Shown here piece after piece: positions 6,490 through 15,398 of a DNA stretch of 23,227 bases. Below the pieces are notes generated by a model. The model did not search any database and was not told where the DNA came from. It saw only the letters and a program-made list of their open reading frames with translations. Within the stretch, counting starts at the first letter, position 1, and every line of letters begins with the position of its first letter. The DNA is from Burkholderiales bacterium UBA2647 (lineage in GTDB: Bacteria; Pseudomonadota; Gammaproteobacteria; Burkholderiales; Burkholderiaceae_E), in contig DENJ01000100.1 of assembly GCA_002359635.1 (NCBI GenBank), forward strand, positions 1-23,227. Reading direction: 5' to 3'. The position numbers and the translations under genes were made by a program.

Positions 6490-8530
6490 GCAAAGCCTCC
6501 ACCCTGGGCTCGCGACCGCGGAACGCGACATAGGCTTGCATCGGTTCCTCGCGGTTACCCGCGCTGTACACCTTGTCGTGTAACCGTTTTGCAAGCACAG
6601 GGTCAAAGGGATCACCCGCTTCAAGAAAGGCTTCAAAACCATCGGCGTCCAAGACTTCCGCCCAAAGATAGACGTAATAGGCCGAGGCATAGCCCGAGCC
6701 CGAAAACAAGTGCGCAAAGTGGGGCAAACGGTGCCGAAAACCAATCGCTTTTGGCATGGCAATTTTTTTCATCAATTCGCGCTCGAACTGCTGTAAATCG
6801 AGACCTTCAAAGTCTGTTTGCTGATGCAGCGCCAGATCTGCGAGCGCACAGGAGAGATATTCCACGCTTGAAAAACCCTGATTGAATGTTTTCGCCTTGA
6901 GTATCTTCTCGATCAGTGCATCTGGGATAGGCTCACCCGTCTCAACATGCAAAGCATGGCGTTTAAGTATCTCGGGTTGCAAAAGCCAATGTTCAAAGAG
7001 TTGCGACGGGAACTCCACGAAATCGCGCAAGACATTGGTACCGGCGAGTTTTGGATAGGTCACCTTCGAGAGCAGACCGTGAAGCCCATGGCCAAATTCA
7101 TGAAAAAGCGTGTGCGCATCATCTAAACTCAACAAGCAGGCTTGCCCGGCAGACTGTGAAAAATTATTGTTGTTAACAACAATCGGACGCTGGGGATCAC
7201 GTAAAGCCTGTTGATCCCGAAACGTGCTCATCCAGGCACCTGAACGCTTGCTAGTCCTTGCGAAGTTATCGCCAAGAAACACACCAATATGCTCGCCGGA
7301 TGCGCCCAAAACTTCCCAGGCTTTCACAGTCGGATGATAAAGTTTTAGATCATAGATCGGTTTGAATTGCAGACCAAACAATCGGGTCGCAACATCAAAC
7401 ATCGCATCGACCATCCGATCAAGCTGAAAATAGGGCTTGAGCGCTGACTCCTGCAAATCATAGCGAGCCTTCCTTAAGCGCTCGGCCCAAAAATGCCAGT
7501 CGTGGGCTTCGATGTCGAGAGCCTCGCCCTGCGAAGCAGCCAGGGCTTCCATGTCATGCTTTTCCGCTTCGGCTCTCAATCGAGCAGGCGCCCAGACACG
7601 CTCCAACAGCTCACGCGCAGCTTTTGGTGTGCCTGCCATGGTGTCATCGAGTGCATAGGCTGCGTAGTTGGGATATCCCAAAAGGCTTGCAAGTTCTTGA
7701 CGTCGCTTCAGAATCTCAATGATGACCGGTCGATTATCATGCGAACCGGGATGCTCGCCGCGCTCGCCCCAAGCCGCCCAAAGCTTCTGACGAAGATCGC
7801 GGCGCTCGCTAAAGGTCATAAAGGGCGTGACCGAGGAGCGAGCAAGCGTGATCACATGGGCATCATCCTCGCGTAACCCACGTTCGATGGCCGCCTGCCT
7901 TGCCGCAGCACGAACAAAATCAGGCAAACCCAGAAGATCGTCTTCGCTGCGCAAGATCATGAGAAAATTGGATTCATCATGCAAAAGGTTTTGCGAAAAC
8001 TCGGTATAAAGGCTCGCAAGCGCTTCGGTGATTTCGGCAAAACGCGCCCTGTCGCTCGCCGATAGCGTGGCGCCATGGCGAACAAAATCAAGATGCCATC
8101 GCTCAAGCAGTCTGCTTGACTCGGCATCGAACTTCCATGGCGCAGGCTGCTGATACAAGGCATCGACCCGGGAAAAAATCCCTTGATCGAGCATCATTTG
8201 ATTGAAGTGCGCCGCCAAGCGCGGTGCCATGTCGCGTTCAACGGCTTGTAAGGTACTTGAGGTGTTCGAGGCGGTTAAGTTATAAAAAACATTAATAACT
8301 CGCTGAAGGCTCAGGCCCGATCGTTCAAGCGCAATAATCGTGTTATCAAAATCAGGACTTGATTCCTGATGACTGATCGCCGCGAGTTCTTCACGATGAG
8401 CTGCCATCGCTGCTTCGAAAGCCGGCTCGAAGTGATCGGCTTGGATGCTCTCGAAAGGAGGAATCGCGAAGTTTTCCTCCCAGGCGGCAAGCAAGGGATT
8501 ATCTTGTGGGTGCTTTGCTGTATTTTCCAT
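6467..8530 (-). CDS. M3-family zinc oligopeptidase (peptidyl-dipeptidase Dcp / oligopeptidase A type)
   Basis: A 687-aa cytoplasmic metallopeptidase that cleaves short peptides. The zinc motif HEFGHGLHGL begins at H477 (HEFGH 477-481), and the third-ligand region TNVLRDFVEFPSQLFEHWLL follows about 26 residues later, as in M3 enzymes. Length and the ends (start 'NPLLAAWEENFAIPPFESI', finish 'RVEALLRQRGL') fit E. coli Dcp (681 aa) better than OpdA, but I do not assign the symbol firmly. ATG 8530 is chosen because the frame upstream (to 8629) lies inside the preceding gene and is not family-like. No signal peptide. It sits 25 bp after the methyltransferase-like gene, as the last member of a minus-strand train. 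Confidence 0.92.
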   Translation of the reverse strand: MENTAKHPQDNPLLAAWEENFAIPPFESIQADHFEPAFEAAMAAHREELAAISHQESSPDFDNTIIALERSGLSLQRVINVFYNLTASNTSSTLQAVERDMAPRLAAHFNQMMLDQGIFSRVDALYQQPAPWKFDAESSRLLERWHLDFVRHGATLSASDRARFAEITEALASLYTEFSQNLLHDESNFLMILRSEDDLLGLPDFVRAAARQAAIERGLREDDAHVITLARSSVTPFMTFSERRDLRQKLWAAWGERGEHPGSHDNRPVIIEILKRRQELASLLGYPNYAAYALDDTMAGTPKAARELLERVWAPARLRAEAEKHDMEALAASQGEALDIEAHDWHFWAERLRKARYDLQESALKPYFQLDRMVDAMFDVATRLFGLQFKPIYDLKLYHPTVKAWEVLGASGEHIGVFLGDNFARTSKRSGAWMSTFRDQQALRDPQRPIVVNNNNFSQSAGQACLLSLDDAHTLFHEFGHGLHGLLSKVTYPKLAGTNVLRDFVEFPSQLFEHWLLQPEILKRHALHVETGEPIPDALIEKILKAKTFNQGFSSVEYLSCALADLALHQQTDFEGLDLQQFERELMKKIAMPKAIGFRHRLPHFAHLFSGSGYASAYYVYLWAEVLDADGFEAFLEAGDPFDPVLAKRLHDKVYSAGNREEPMQAYVAFRGREPRVEALLRQRGLQ

Positions 8531-8555
8531 ACGATATCGTAGCTTTACATAAGAT

Positions 8556-9296
8556 TTACTTGGGTTTGACCCAGGCGAGTTCCAGCCAATGCCAATAGCC
8601 TGTTGCAAAAGGCCACAACACATAGGCACGCGGATGATCGCTGCAGAATACCTTGGTGGTCAGGTGATCAAGCCACTCCCCGTGGGCCTTTAAGGCCTTC
8701 GATTGAGCGAGGTCTTGCATCAATTCGGCATTTGATCGGAGCCTGTCGCTATGCTCAATCCATGGTTTTTTGCTATATATTTTGTATTCTTCGGCGGTGA
8801 TTCGAACAGGCCCTGAGATGCGATCATGGAGACTTCCCCAAGTTCTTCCGCGCAAACGATCCTTTAGGCCGCTTAAAGCGTTTTCCAAGGCGGCGAGTTC
8901 ATCCTCCGAAGAACGACCTTCGTGCATGCTGATCAGGGCTTGCTGTCCAAGCATGTTGTCGAACAAAATAGCGGCATTAGGGTAGGTATCCAGCAAGGTA
9001 TCGAGTTGCTCAAGCGCATCAGCCCGCTTCCAAAGCAATTGACTCAAGCCACGGTGTCGAAGTCGAAAAAGCCCCTTCGCTAAGGGATCAAGATCCACCG
9101 CGATCAGGCGCGAAAACCCTTTGAGCCATGAGCGCTTGAGCATCCACCCGGCACTGCAACCCAAGAGCAAAAGCTCACCGTCCTTCGGTCCGCAGGCTTG
9201 GTGATAGCCGTTGATCGCATCGCGGGTCGACTGCCAGGGCAATGCGCGCCGCCAGGCACGCCAATGCCAAACTGGGCCGCCGCTGATTGAACTCAC
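8556..9296 (-). CDS. methyltransferase-like protein of unknown function
   Basis: A 246-aa protein starting with GTG immediately after the TAA of the upstream dehydratase gene (no intervening base), so translation is probably coupled. A Rossmann start is visible: ELLLLGCSAGWML (41-53) in place of the usual VLDxGCGxG, then LIAVDLDP (64-71) as the acidic second strand, and NAAILFDNMLGQQAL (about 107-121) in the position of motif IV. These suggest a class I SAM-dependent methyltransferase fold with a diverged motif I. Trp-rich ends (VWHWRAWRRALPW; YWHWLELAWV) are unusual. I do not recognise the family, and catalytic activity is uncertain. Confidence 0.7.
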   Translation of the reverse strand: MSSISGGPVWHWRAWRRALPWQSTRDAINGYHQACGPKDGELLLLGCSAGWMLKRSWLKGFSRLIAVDLDPLAKGLFRLRHRGLSQLLWKRADALEQLDTLLDTYPNAAILFDNMLGQQALISMHEGRSSEDELAALENALSGLKDRLRGRTWGSLHDRISGPVRITAEEYKIYSKKPWIEHSDRLRSNAELMQDLAQSKALKAHGEWLDHLTTKVFCSDHPRAYVLWPFATGYWHWLELAWVKPK

Positions 9297-10274
9297 TTAA
9301 GCCGCAGCGAGCCAGGCCCCATACTGAGCCAAGTCAACATTGCCACCGCTCAAGATCACGCCAACTTTTGCACCAGGCCCAAATTCGCGCTGCCTCATTG
9401 CTGCCGCTGCTGCGAGGCAGCCTGTCGGCTCGATCACGATCTTCATCCACTGCGCAAAAAATCGCATCGTTTCGATAAGCGCCCCATCCGATACGGTTTC
9501 TATCGCAGTGACATGCTGCCGGATGACTGCAAAGGTGATATCGCCCACGCAGGTGGTGCGAGCCCCATCAGCAATCGTGTCGGGTACATCGATCCTGACC
9601 GGTTCGCCGCGAGCAAATGCAAGTTGCACATCGTTGCCAGCCTCGGGCTCAACCCCGATGATCTGACAACCCGGCGAAAGCGCATTTGCTGCCAGCGCGC
9701 AACCCGACAAGAGACCACCACCGCCGAGGCAGACGTAAAGTGCATCGAGGCTACCAACCTCTTCAATCAATTCCAGGGCGCTTGTACCCTGACCTGCAAT
9801 CACCATCGGATGATCGAAAGGCGGGATCAGACAATAGCCTTCGCGTTCAAGCAGGGCTTTTGCCACCGCCTCGCGATCCTCGGTGCGTCGGTCATAGTGA
9901 ACAATCCGGGCGCCGAAAGACCGGGCAGCCTGCATTTTTGCCTGGGGCGCATCGTTTGGCATCACCACGACCGCTTTGACGCCTTCAATCTGACAAGCCC
10001 TTGCAATCGCCTGACCATGGTTACCCGATGAAAAGGTGATCACCCCCGCCTCACGCTCCTGCGCACTGAGTGCGCGCACCGCGTTTAAGGCGCCACGAAA
10101 CTTGAATGCCCCGGTACGCTGGAAATTCTCACACTTGAAAAACAAGCGCGCACCGGCACGGCGATCAGCCTCGGCGCTGCTCAAAACCGGGGTTCGCCGG
10201 ATCTGGTCAGCGATTCGCGAGGCAGCCTCACGAACCGCTTCAAACCCCGGTACGACCGATTGCTCAGTCTGCAT
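9297..10274 (-). CDS. PLP-dependent threonine/serine or 3-hydroxyaspartate dehydratase
   Basis: A fold-type-II PLP enzyme of 325 aa without an ACT domain, so of the catabolic, non-isoleucine-regulated kind. The PLP lysine is K58 in GAFKFRGA; SSGNHGQAIA (about 82-91) is the substrate-binding loop, GGGGLLSG the phosphate loop, and ILSGGN near the C-terminus completes the site. Members deaminate L-threonine, L-serine or threo-3-hydroxyaspartate (to oxaloacetate), or racemise serine; sequence alone does not decide among them. Its first 11 bp overlap the end of the solute-binding-protein gene, so the two are translationally coupled. Its context beside an itaconate/malate-type CoA-transferase makes a C4-acid-related substrate worth considering. 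Confidence 0.88.
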   Translation of the reverse strand: MQTEQSVVPGFEAVREAASRIADQIRRTPVLSSAEADRRAGARLFFKCENFQRTGAFKFRGALNAVRALSAQEREAGVITFSSGNHGQAIARACQIEGVKAVVVMPNDAPQAKMQAARSFGARIVHYDRRTEDREAVAKALLEREGYCLIPPFDHPMVIAGQGTSALELIEEVGSLDALYVCLGGGGLLSGCALAANALSPGCQIIGVEPEAGNDVQLAFARGEPVRIDVPDTIADGARTTCVGDITFAVIRQHVTAIETVSDGALIETMRFFAQWMKIVIEPTGCLAAAAAMRQREFGPGAKVGVILSGGNVDLAQYGAWLAAA

Positions 10275-11304
10275 ACTGTCCGGCGGCGCGGATCACCTTG
10301 CCCCACTTTTCAATCTCGGCGCTCAAATGCGTGCGCAGGCCCTCGGGCGTTTGCTTGGAAACCGGGGTAATTTCAGCACCAAGGTCCTTCATGCGTTTCA
10401 TCACTTCGGGATCCTTGAGCGCAGCTTGCAGCGCCGCGGTCAAGCTGTCGATCACGGGTTTAGGGGTGCCTTTCGGCGCATAAACACCGTGCCAGACAAC
10501 CACTTCAAAGTCCTTTAGCCCTTGTTCGTGCAAGGAGGGTGTGTTCGGCAATGCACTGATGCGCGATTTGGTCGTAACCCCGAACAATTTGACCTTGCCA
10601 GCGCTGATATGAGGAATCGTCTGCGTGGTCTGATCACAGAGCACATCGACATGTCCGCCCATGAGGGCAGTAAGTGCCGGAGCCGTTCCATTAAACGGAA
10701 CCGTTGTTAAATCTGTGGCAATGGTCTGCTGAAACAAAGTGCCGCATAAATGCGAGACCGCACCAAGTCCCGCGTTGGCAAGATTGACTTTTTCCTTGTT
10801 GGCCTTGATCCAGCCCACCAGTTCATCAAAATTTTTAACCGGCAAGTCCTGGCGGCCGATCAAGGTCATCGGGACATCGACCGCTTGGCCGATGTACTCA
10901 TAATCGGTCAGTGGATTGAAAGGAAGCTTCCTGTAAAGCGCTGGTGCAGTGGCCATGCCGTTGTGGTGAATGAACAAGGTATAGCCATCAGGTTTGGCCT
11001 TGGCAACGATATTGCCAGCGATGGTGGCGCCGGCACCTGGCTTGTTGTCGACCGCTACAGCCTGACCCAAGGTTTTCGTCATCGACTGCGCGAGTGATCT
11101 GGCAACAATATCGGTGGGTCCACCCGCGGCAAATCCAACCACCAAGGTCACTGGTTTCGTTGGATACGCTTGCGCCATAGCAGCGGTGCTTGCAAGGGAG
11201 GCGCCCAGACCAAAAACAGCGGACGCGAAACTGATGCTCGCAGTGCTTGCGGCCTTAAGGGTTTGTCTGCGAACTGCCACGAACTTTTGTTTCAACATCA
11301 TCAT
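10264..11304 (-). CDS. Bug/TctC-family periplasmic solute-binding protein
   Basis: A 346-aa extracytoplasmic receptor of the tripartite tricarboxylate transporter class. A long signal peptide with a twin-arginine-like RRQTLKA near residue 12, a hydrophobic stretch and AMAQA/YPTKP (about 43-50) is followed by the Bug core: VTLVVGFAAGGPTDIVAR, VDNKPGAGATIAGNIVAKAKPDGYTL and the C-terminal GAEITPVSKQTPEGL. These proteins bind carboxylates and related metabolites. No membrane TctA/TctB genes are nearby, as is usual for the many orphan Bug proteins of Burkholderiales. Strong AAAGGAG lies 4 nt before the first of three consecutive ATGs (11304, 11301, 11298). Its first 50 bp overlap the CoA-transferase gene. 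Confidence 0.93.
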   Translation of the reverse strand: MMMLKQKFVAVRRQTLKAASTASISFASAVFGLGASLASTAAMAQAYPTKPVTLVVGFAAGGPTDIVARSLAQSMTKTLGQAVAVDNKPGAGATIAGNIVAKAKPDGYTLFIHHNGMATAPALYRKLPFNPLTDYEYIGQAVDVPMTLIGRQDLPVKNFDELVGWIKANKEKVNLANAGLGAVSHLCGTLFQQTIATDLTTVPFNGTAPALTALMGGHVDVLCDQTTQTIPHISAGKVKLFGVTTKSRISALPNTPSLHEQGLKDFEVVVWHGVYAPKGTPKPVIDSLTAALQAALKDPEVMKRMKDLGAEITPVSKQTPEGLRTHLSAEIEKWGKVIRAAGQYAD

Positions 11305-12496
11305 CGGACTCCTTTGTTTCGCTATGATTTTTAATTCGTTTCAAGGTGACTGAAAACGACTCAGCCGGTATTTCGGAAAATTCCCCTCGGATGCTATCCC
11401 CATGCTGATCAATCTCAGGGGCCGGATCAAAACATCCCGTTTGCCAATCGGCATCAAAGGGAGGCGCCATCATTTGAATCTCCATCTCACCAAGGGGCAT
11501 CGGCCAATAGCGCGCCTGTGCATGACTTACGACGGCCTCGACTGAATTGATTCCGCCAAACGCTATATCAGCGACTTGCAGAGACGCTTCCATCTCGGCG
11601 CGGGTGCGAGCTGCAAATCGTTGGCCAATCAATGCATCGAGCGCTTCACGATGCTTGACACGGTCGGCATTTTCTATAAAGCGCGGATCTTGTGCAAGCC
11701 TGACATCGCCAAGCACATGTTCACATAATCGCGCAAACTCGCGATTATTTTGTACTGAAATCAGTAACATCTCACCATCGGCACAACGAAAACCACCGTA
11801 GGGTGCGATAGAGGGATGTTGCAAACCCACCCTCGCTGGCGCCTTATGGCTATAAATCTGGTGTAGCAGCGGAACAGCCATCCAGTCGAATGCACCAGAG
11901 AAAAGCGAGACATGAAGGCTCGCACCTTGGCCGGTTTTCTCACGCAAAAACAGGGCCTGTTGCACCGCCGACAAGGCATACATTCCCGCACCGATATCAC
12001 AAAGGCTCACACCGATTCGTCCGTAGGCTTCAGGGGAACCACTGACTGCAAGCAGACCGGATTCGCCCTGAACCAGAAAGTCGTAGGCCTTGAGGTTGGC
12101 CCGTTCACCTGATTTTCCGTAGCCCGATATATCGAGCGTGATCAGGCGAGGGTGCAAAGCACGCAACTGCGCCGACCCTAAACCCAGCCGATCGACCGCG
12201 CCAGGGGCCAGATTCTGGATAAACACATCCGCTTTCGCAATCAGGCGCTTCATCAAGGCTAGGTCATCTGCTTGCTTGAGATCCAGCGCAATAGACTCTT
12301 TGCCTGTGTTGAGCCAAAGAAAATAAGAGGCCTGGCCATGAACCGCGCGATCGTAGCCGCGGGCGAAGTCGCCTTCGGGCCGTTCAACCTTGATGACCCT
12401 GGCACCTGCCTGTGCAAGGCGGGAGGAACAGTAAGGCGCGGCAACGGCCTGCTCCAGGCTGACGACGGTGATCCCTTCAAAGGGCTTGTTGATCAT
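11255..12496 (-). CDS. class III (CaiB/BaiF) CoA-transferase, itaconate/mesaconate-type
   Basis: A 413-aa family III CoA-transferase that moves CoA between carboxylic acids. The N-terminus GITVVSLEQAVAAPYCSSRL and VIKVERPEGDFARGYD closely recalls the itaconate/mesaconate/citramalate CoA-transferases (Ict/Mct-like), from which I infer a C4-C5 dicarboxylate substrate. The catalytic aspartate is D167 in GVSLCDIGAGMYA. The start ATG overlaps the stop of the M16 protease gene (ATGA, 12493-12496). The last 30 or so residues (from about KRIKNHSETK) are hydrophilic and continue 50 bp into the next gene, covering that gene's ribosome site, so the natural C-terminus may have been lost and extended. No lyase or hydratase of an itaconate pathway is adjacent. 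Confidence 0.88.
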   Translation of the reverse strand: MINKPFEGITVVSLEQAVAAPYCSSRLAQAGARVIKVERPEGDFARGYDRAVHGQASYFLWLNTGKESIALDLKQADDLALMKRLIAKADVFIQNLAPGAVDRLGLGSAQLRALHPRLITLDISGYGKSGERANLKAYDFLVQGESGLLAVSGSPEAYGRIGVSLCDIGAGMYALSAVQQALFLREKTGQGASLHVSLFSGAFDWMAVPLLHQIYSHKAPARVGLQHPSIAPYGGFRCADGEMLLISVQNNREFARLCEHVLGDVRLAQDPRFIENADRVKHREALDALIGQRFAARTRAEMEASLQVADIAFGGINSVEAVVSHAQARYWPMPLGEMEIQMMAPPFDADWQTGCFDPAPEIDQHGDSIRGEFSEIPAESFSVTLKRIKNHSETKESDDDVETKVRGSSQTNP

Positions 12497-15330
12497 GGAT
12501 TTTTTTTAGCTGTGAAATCACCGGCCATGATGGTCACGAGATCATTCAAACGAACATAACGACGAAAAGCCTCATTCACCTCTTCCAGCTGAATCGATGT
12601 CCGCAAGTCGCGCATGGCCTGCAAATGGTCAACCGTCCGCGACTGCTCCTCGAGCCAATTCAAGGTGCCTGCGAGGACAGATTCCTGGGCCCAGGCCAGA
12701 TTAATTTCGGCCTCAAGCCCTTGTTTAGCCTTTTCCAATTCGGAGGCATCAAAACCTTGCGCCACAGCACGTTCAAACTCTTCGCGCATCAACTGCTGCA
12801 ATCGTTCTAAATTTTGAGGTGCAAAGATCGCATAAAACATCAGTGAAGCGGCTCGGCCTGGCTCACCGCCTGAAAGGGAACCACCGACGCCATAACTGAG
12901 GCCCTCTTTTTCTCGCACACGATCCCATAAACGCCCTGTTGGTGAGCCACCACCCGAAAATATTCTGATCGCTAAACGCAGCGCTTGATAGCTTCGAACG
13001 TTGTCGCCCAACTCAAATCGACGCTGAGCGAGCCAGATCGCGTTCTTCTTTTCCGGGGTCATGATGCGTTGAGCCTGCGGCTTCAAATCAAGTGCGGGGC
13101 GCTCAATACGCTCGTAACCCACAAGCGGCGGCCTGTCGAGGTTCCACTGTTTCCAAAATGCCATCAATGCCTGATGGAGTCTTTCTGCTGACAAATCACC
13201 GATAACACTGACTGCCATGGGCCCAGGACGAACAAATCGATCCCAAAAGGCTTTCACCTCATGCAGTTGCATGGTCTTGAGCGTTTGAATACTTTCCTCA
13301 AAACTTGGCACATAACGGGGATCCCCTTTGGGATAGCTTGAGAGCTTGGCTGACATGGTGCGGAAGGCGATGGCCTGCGGATCTTGTCTTGACGATTCAA
13401 TCGATGCGATCGCCGATGCCTTCAACTCCTCAAATTCAGCCTGTTCAAAAGCTGGTTTGCTAAGCGCTAGGAATAAGAGCGATAAACCCTCTTCAAAACG
13501 ATCGGCGGGCAGCCTTAAGGACAGGGTGAGCCCTTCAGCGCCACCTTGAATACCCCACGTCGCCTTGAGTGCCGTCATAGCCTCGGCATAGGCTTTCTTC
13601 GACTGACCGACGATGCCCCGTGAAAGCATTGCGATGGCGAGTCCGGCCGCATCGCTCTGATGCTGGAGATCCTTCAAATTGCCATATCGAAGATTAGCCT
13701 GCAGAACGACAAGATTTGAAGCATTTCGCTTACGGATACTTTGCAGGGTCAAGGCTGGTGCCAGCACATCTTTACGCAGTCGGGCTTTGATATGAGACGG
13801 CGATACCTCGAAGGCTTCACCCTGATCGATCGCCGTTTTCGCTGCAAACCCTTGCATCGCCTCAGCCACGGTTGCCTGACGTTGTTCGGGAGATCGCATT
13901 GGTTTTTGTTCGGGCTCGAAAACCCCGAGGGTGCGGTTTGTTTCAAGCCAAAAATCAGCGGCCACCCGATTCACATCCTCAAGCTTGCTTGCGGCAATTC
14001 GATCACGTTGCTGAAACAACATCCGCCAATCGCCCAATGCAATCGCCTCGGAAAGGTTATAGGCAACGCGCTCAGGGTCAGCAAGCATTTGTTCATACTG
14101 GGTCAAAAAATAGGCCTTCGCCGCAGACAATTCCGCTTCGGTGAAGGGTTCGCGCGCAATCGACTCGGTCAGTTCAAGCAAGGCTTGTCTTGCCTTGTCC
14201 GTGGCCTGATCCGACTTCAACTGCAAAGCAAAAATCACATTTGAGGGCTCTGGTGCCGAGCGCGGCCAGCTCCACAGCGAAGCGGCGAGTCCTTTTTTAA
14301 CAATACGTTCGCTGATCCGGTTGTTGGGACCGCCCATCATGTGGGTGGCAAGCACCATCGCCGGGAAATCCTGATGCAGCGCTGACGGCACATGGTAGGA
14401 GAGCACGATCGCAGGTGCCTCACCGACGCGGCGCAGCGTCAACGCTCGTGCGCCTTCCTGGACCGGCTCAACCGTGTAAGTCGGCTCCAAGGCGCGCTCA
14501 GGTTTATCGATTGCCCCGAAGGCCTCTTGAACCCATGCGATCACTTTATCGCGATCAAATGCGCCACTCACAAGCAAGGCCGCGTTGTCAGGGCGATAAT
14601 GGTGGCTGTAGAATCGCTTTAATCTTTCGATCGATACATTTTCGATGTCTGAACGGGTGCCGATGATGGCCTTGCCATAGTTATGCCAGGTATAGGCTGT
14701 TGCAAAGACCTGCTGATACAACACACCCACCGGATTGTTCTCGCCACGCTCGAATTCATTGCGCACCACCGTCATCTCTGAATCGAGATCCTGCCTGCGA
14801 ATATAGGCATTCACCAGCACATCGCCAAGCCATTGAATCATCCATTGGGTATTCTCATCGCTGCGTGGAAAACTGGCGAAGTAATTGGTGCGGTCCCAGG
14901 ATGTGGTGCCATTCACACGGAATCCCCGACTTGACAGTTCAGCGATCCCCTTTGGAAACTTTGGTGAACCCTTGAACACAAGATGTTCTAAAAGATGCGC
15001 CATCCCGGTCTCGCCATAGCCTTCATGGCGCGAACCCACATTAACCGTCAGATTGATGGTCGTTGAAGCTTTTGTATTATTCGGATAAAGGATCAGTTGC
15101 AAACCGTTGGGCAGACGATAGGAAAACATGCCCTCGACCTGATGGACCGGTTGCTGCGCCCAGGCGGGTGCTCGCTGCGCTTCGCTCGGCATCGCCACCA
15201 AACCAAGACAGAGACACAATAAAGGCAGGATACCCGTGCCGAGCTTGCCTTCGGGTCGCTTGAAAGTAGACGCCTTCAACAACAGAAAAAAAGCATTAAA
15301 ACGATTTAATGTTTCGCAGATTCCCTGCAT
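12493..15330 (-). CDS. secreted M16 (pitrilysin-type) zinc protease, two-lobed
   Basis: A 945-aa inverse zincin made of two M16A/M16C pairs in one chain, as in PqqL, FusC and pitrilysin. The zinc motif is HLLEH (112-116) in GMAHLLEHLVFKGSP; the third ligand lies in the VVRNEFERGENNP stretch. The second half lacks the motif and contains the FDRFVRPGPMAVSVIGDL-like inactive lobe and a late GLSYGVGGSLSGG substrate-binding segment. Residues 31-52 form a hydrophobic signal ending PSEAQ, so the mature enzyme is probably periplasmic; about 30 residues precede it, and no strong Shine-Dalgarno marks ATG 15330, so the start may be further in. It starts 68 bp after the TonB-dependent receptor on the same strand, and its stop overlaps the CoA-transferase start. 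Confidence 0.9.
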   Translation of the reverse strand: MQGICETLNRFNAFFLLLKASTFKRPEGKLGTGILPLLCLCLGLVAMPSEAQRAPAWAQQPVHQVEGMFSYRLPNGLQLILYPNNTKASTTINLTVNVGSRHEGYGETGMAHLLEHLVFKGSPKFPKGIAELSSRGFRVNGTTSWDRTNYFASFPRSDENTQWMIQWLGDVLVNAYIRRQDLDSEMTVVRNEFERGENNPVGVLYQQVFATAYTWHNYGKAIIGTRSDIENVSIERLKRFYSHHYRPDNAALLVSGAFDRDKVIAWVQEAFGAIDKPERALEPTYTVEPVQEGARALTLRRVGEAPAIVLSYHVPSALHQDFPAMVLATHMMGGPNNRISERIVKKGLAASLWSWPRSAPEPSNVIFALQLKSDQATDKARQALLELTESIAREPFTEAELSAAKAYFLTQYEQMLADPERVAYNLSEAIALGDWRMLFQQRDRIAASKLEDVNRVAADFWLETNRTLGVFEPEQKPMRSPEQRQATVAEAMQGFAAKTAIDQGEAFEVSPSHIKARLRKDVLAPALTLQSIRKRNASNLVVLQANLRYGNLKDLQHQSDAAGLAIAMLSRGIVGQSKKAYAEAMTALKATWGIQGGAEGLTLSLRLPADRFEEGLSLLFLALSKPAFEQAEFEELKASAIASIESSRQDPQAIAFRTMSAKLSSYPKGDPRYVPSFEESIQTLKTMQLHEVKAFWDRFVRPGPMAVSVIGDLSAERLHQALMAFWKQWNLDRPPLVGYERIERPALDLKPQAQRIMTPEKKNAIWLAQRRFELGDNVRSYQALRLAIRIFSGGGSPTGRLWDRVREKEGLSYGVGGSLSGGEPGRAASLMFYAIFAPQNLERLQQLMREEFERAVAQGFDASELEKAKQGLEAEINLAWAQESVLAGTLNWLEEQSRTVDHLQAMRDLRTSIQLEEVNEAFRRYVRLNDLVTIMAGDFTAKKNP

Positions 15331-15398
15331 GTCAACAAGCCCCTGAGGTTCAAACCATCAACACACGATGCGCGGCCGGCACCTTAAGCTGCGGAAGC

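Noticed and set aside
13741..14244. 167-codon open frame antisense to the M16 protease gene
   Set aside because: The opposite strand encodes a well-conserved protease along its whole length; this frame has no recognisable domain and is a shadow.
15331..15398. Possible terminator between the TonB receptor and M16 protease genes
   Set aside because: Only a short AAGCT/AGCTT pairing was found and no T-run follows on the minus strand, so termination is not supported.
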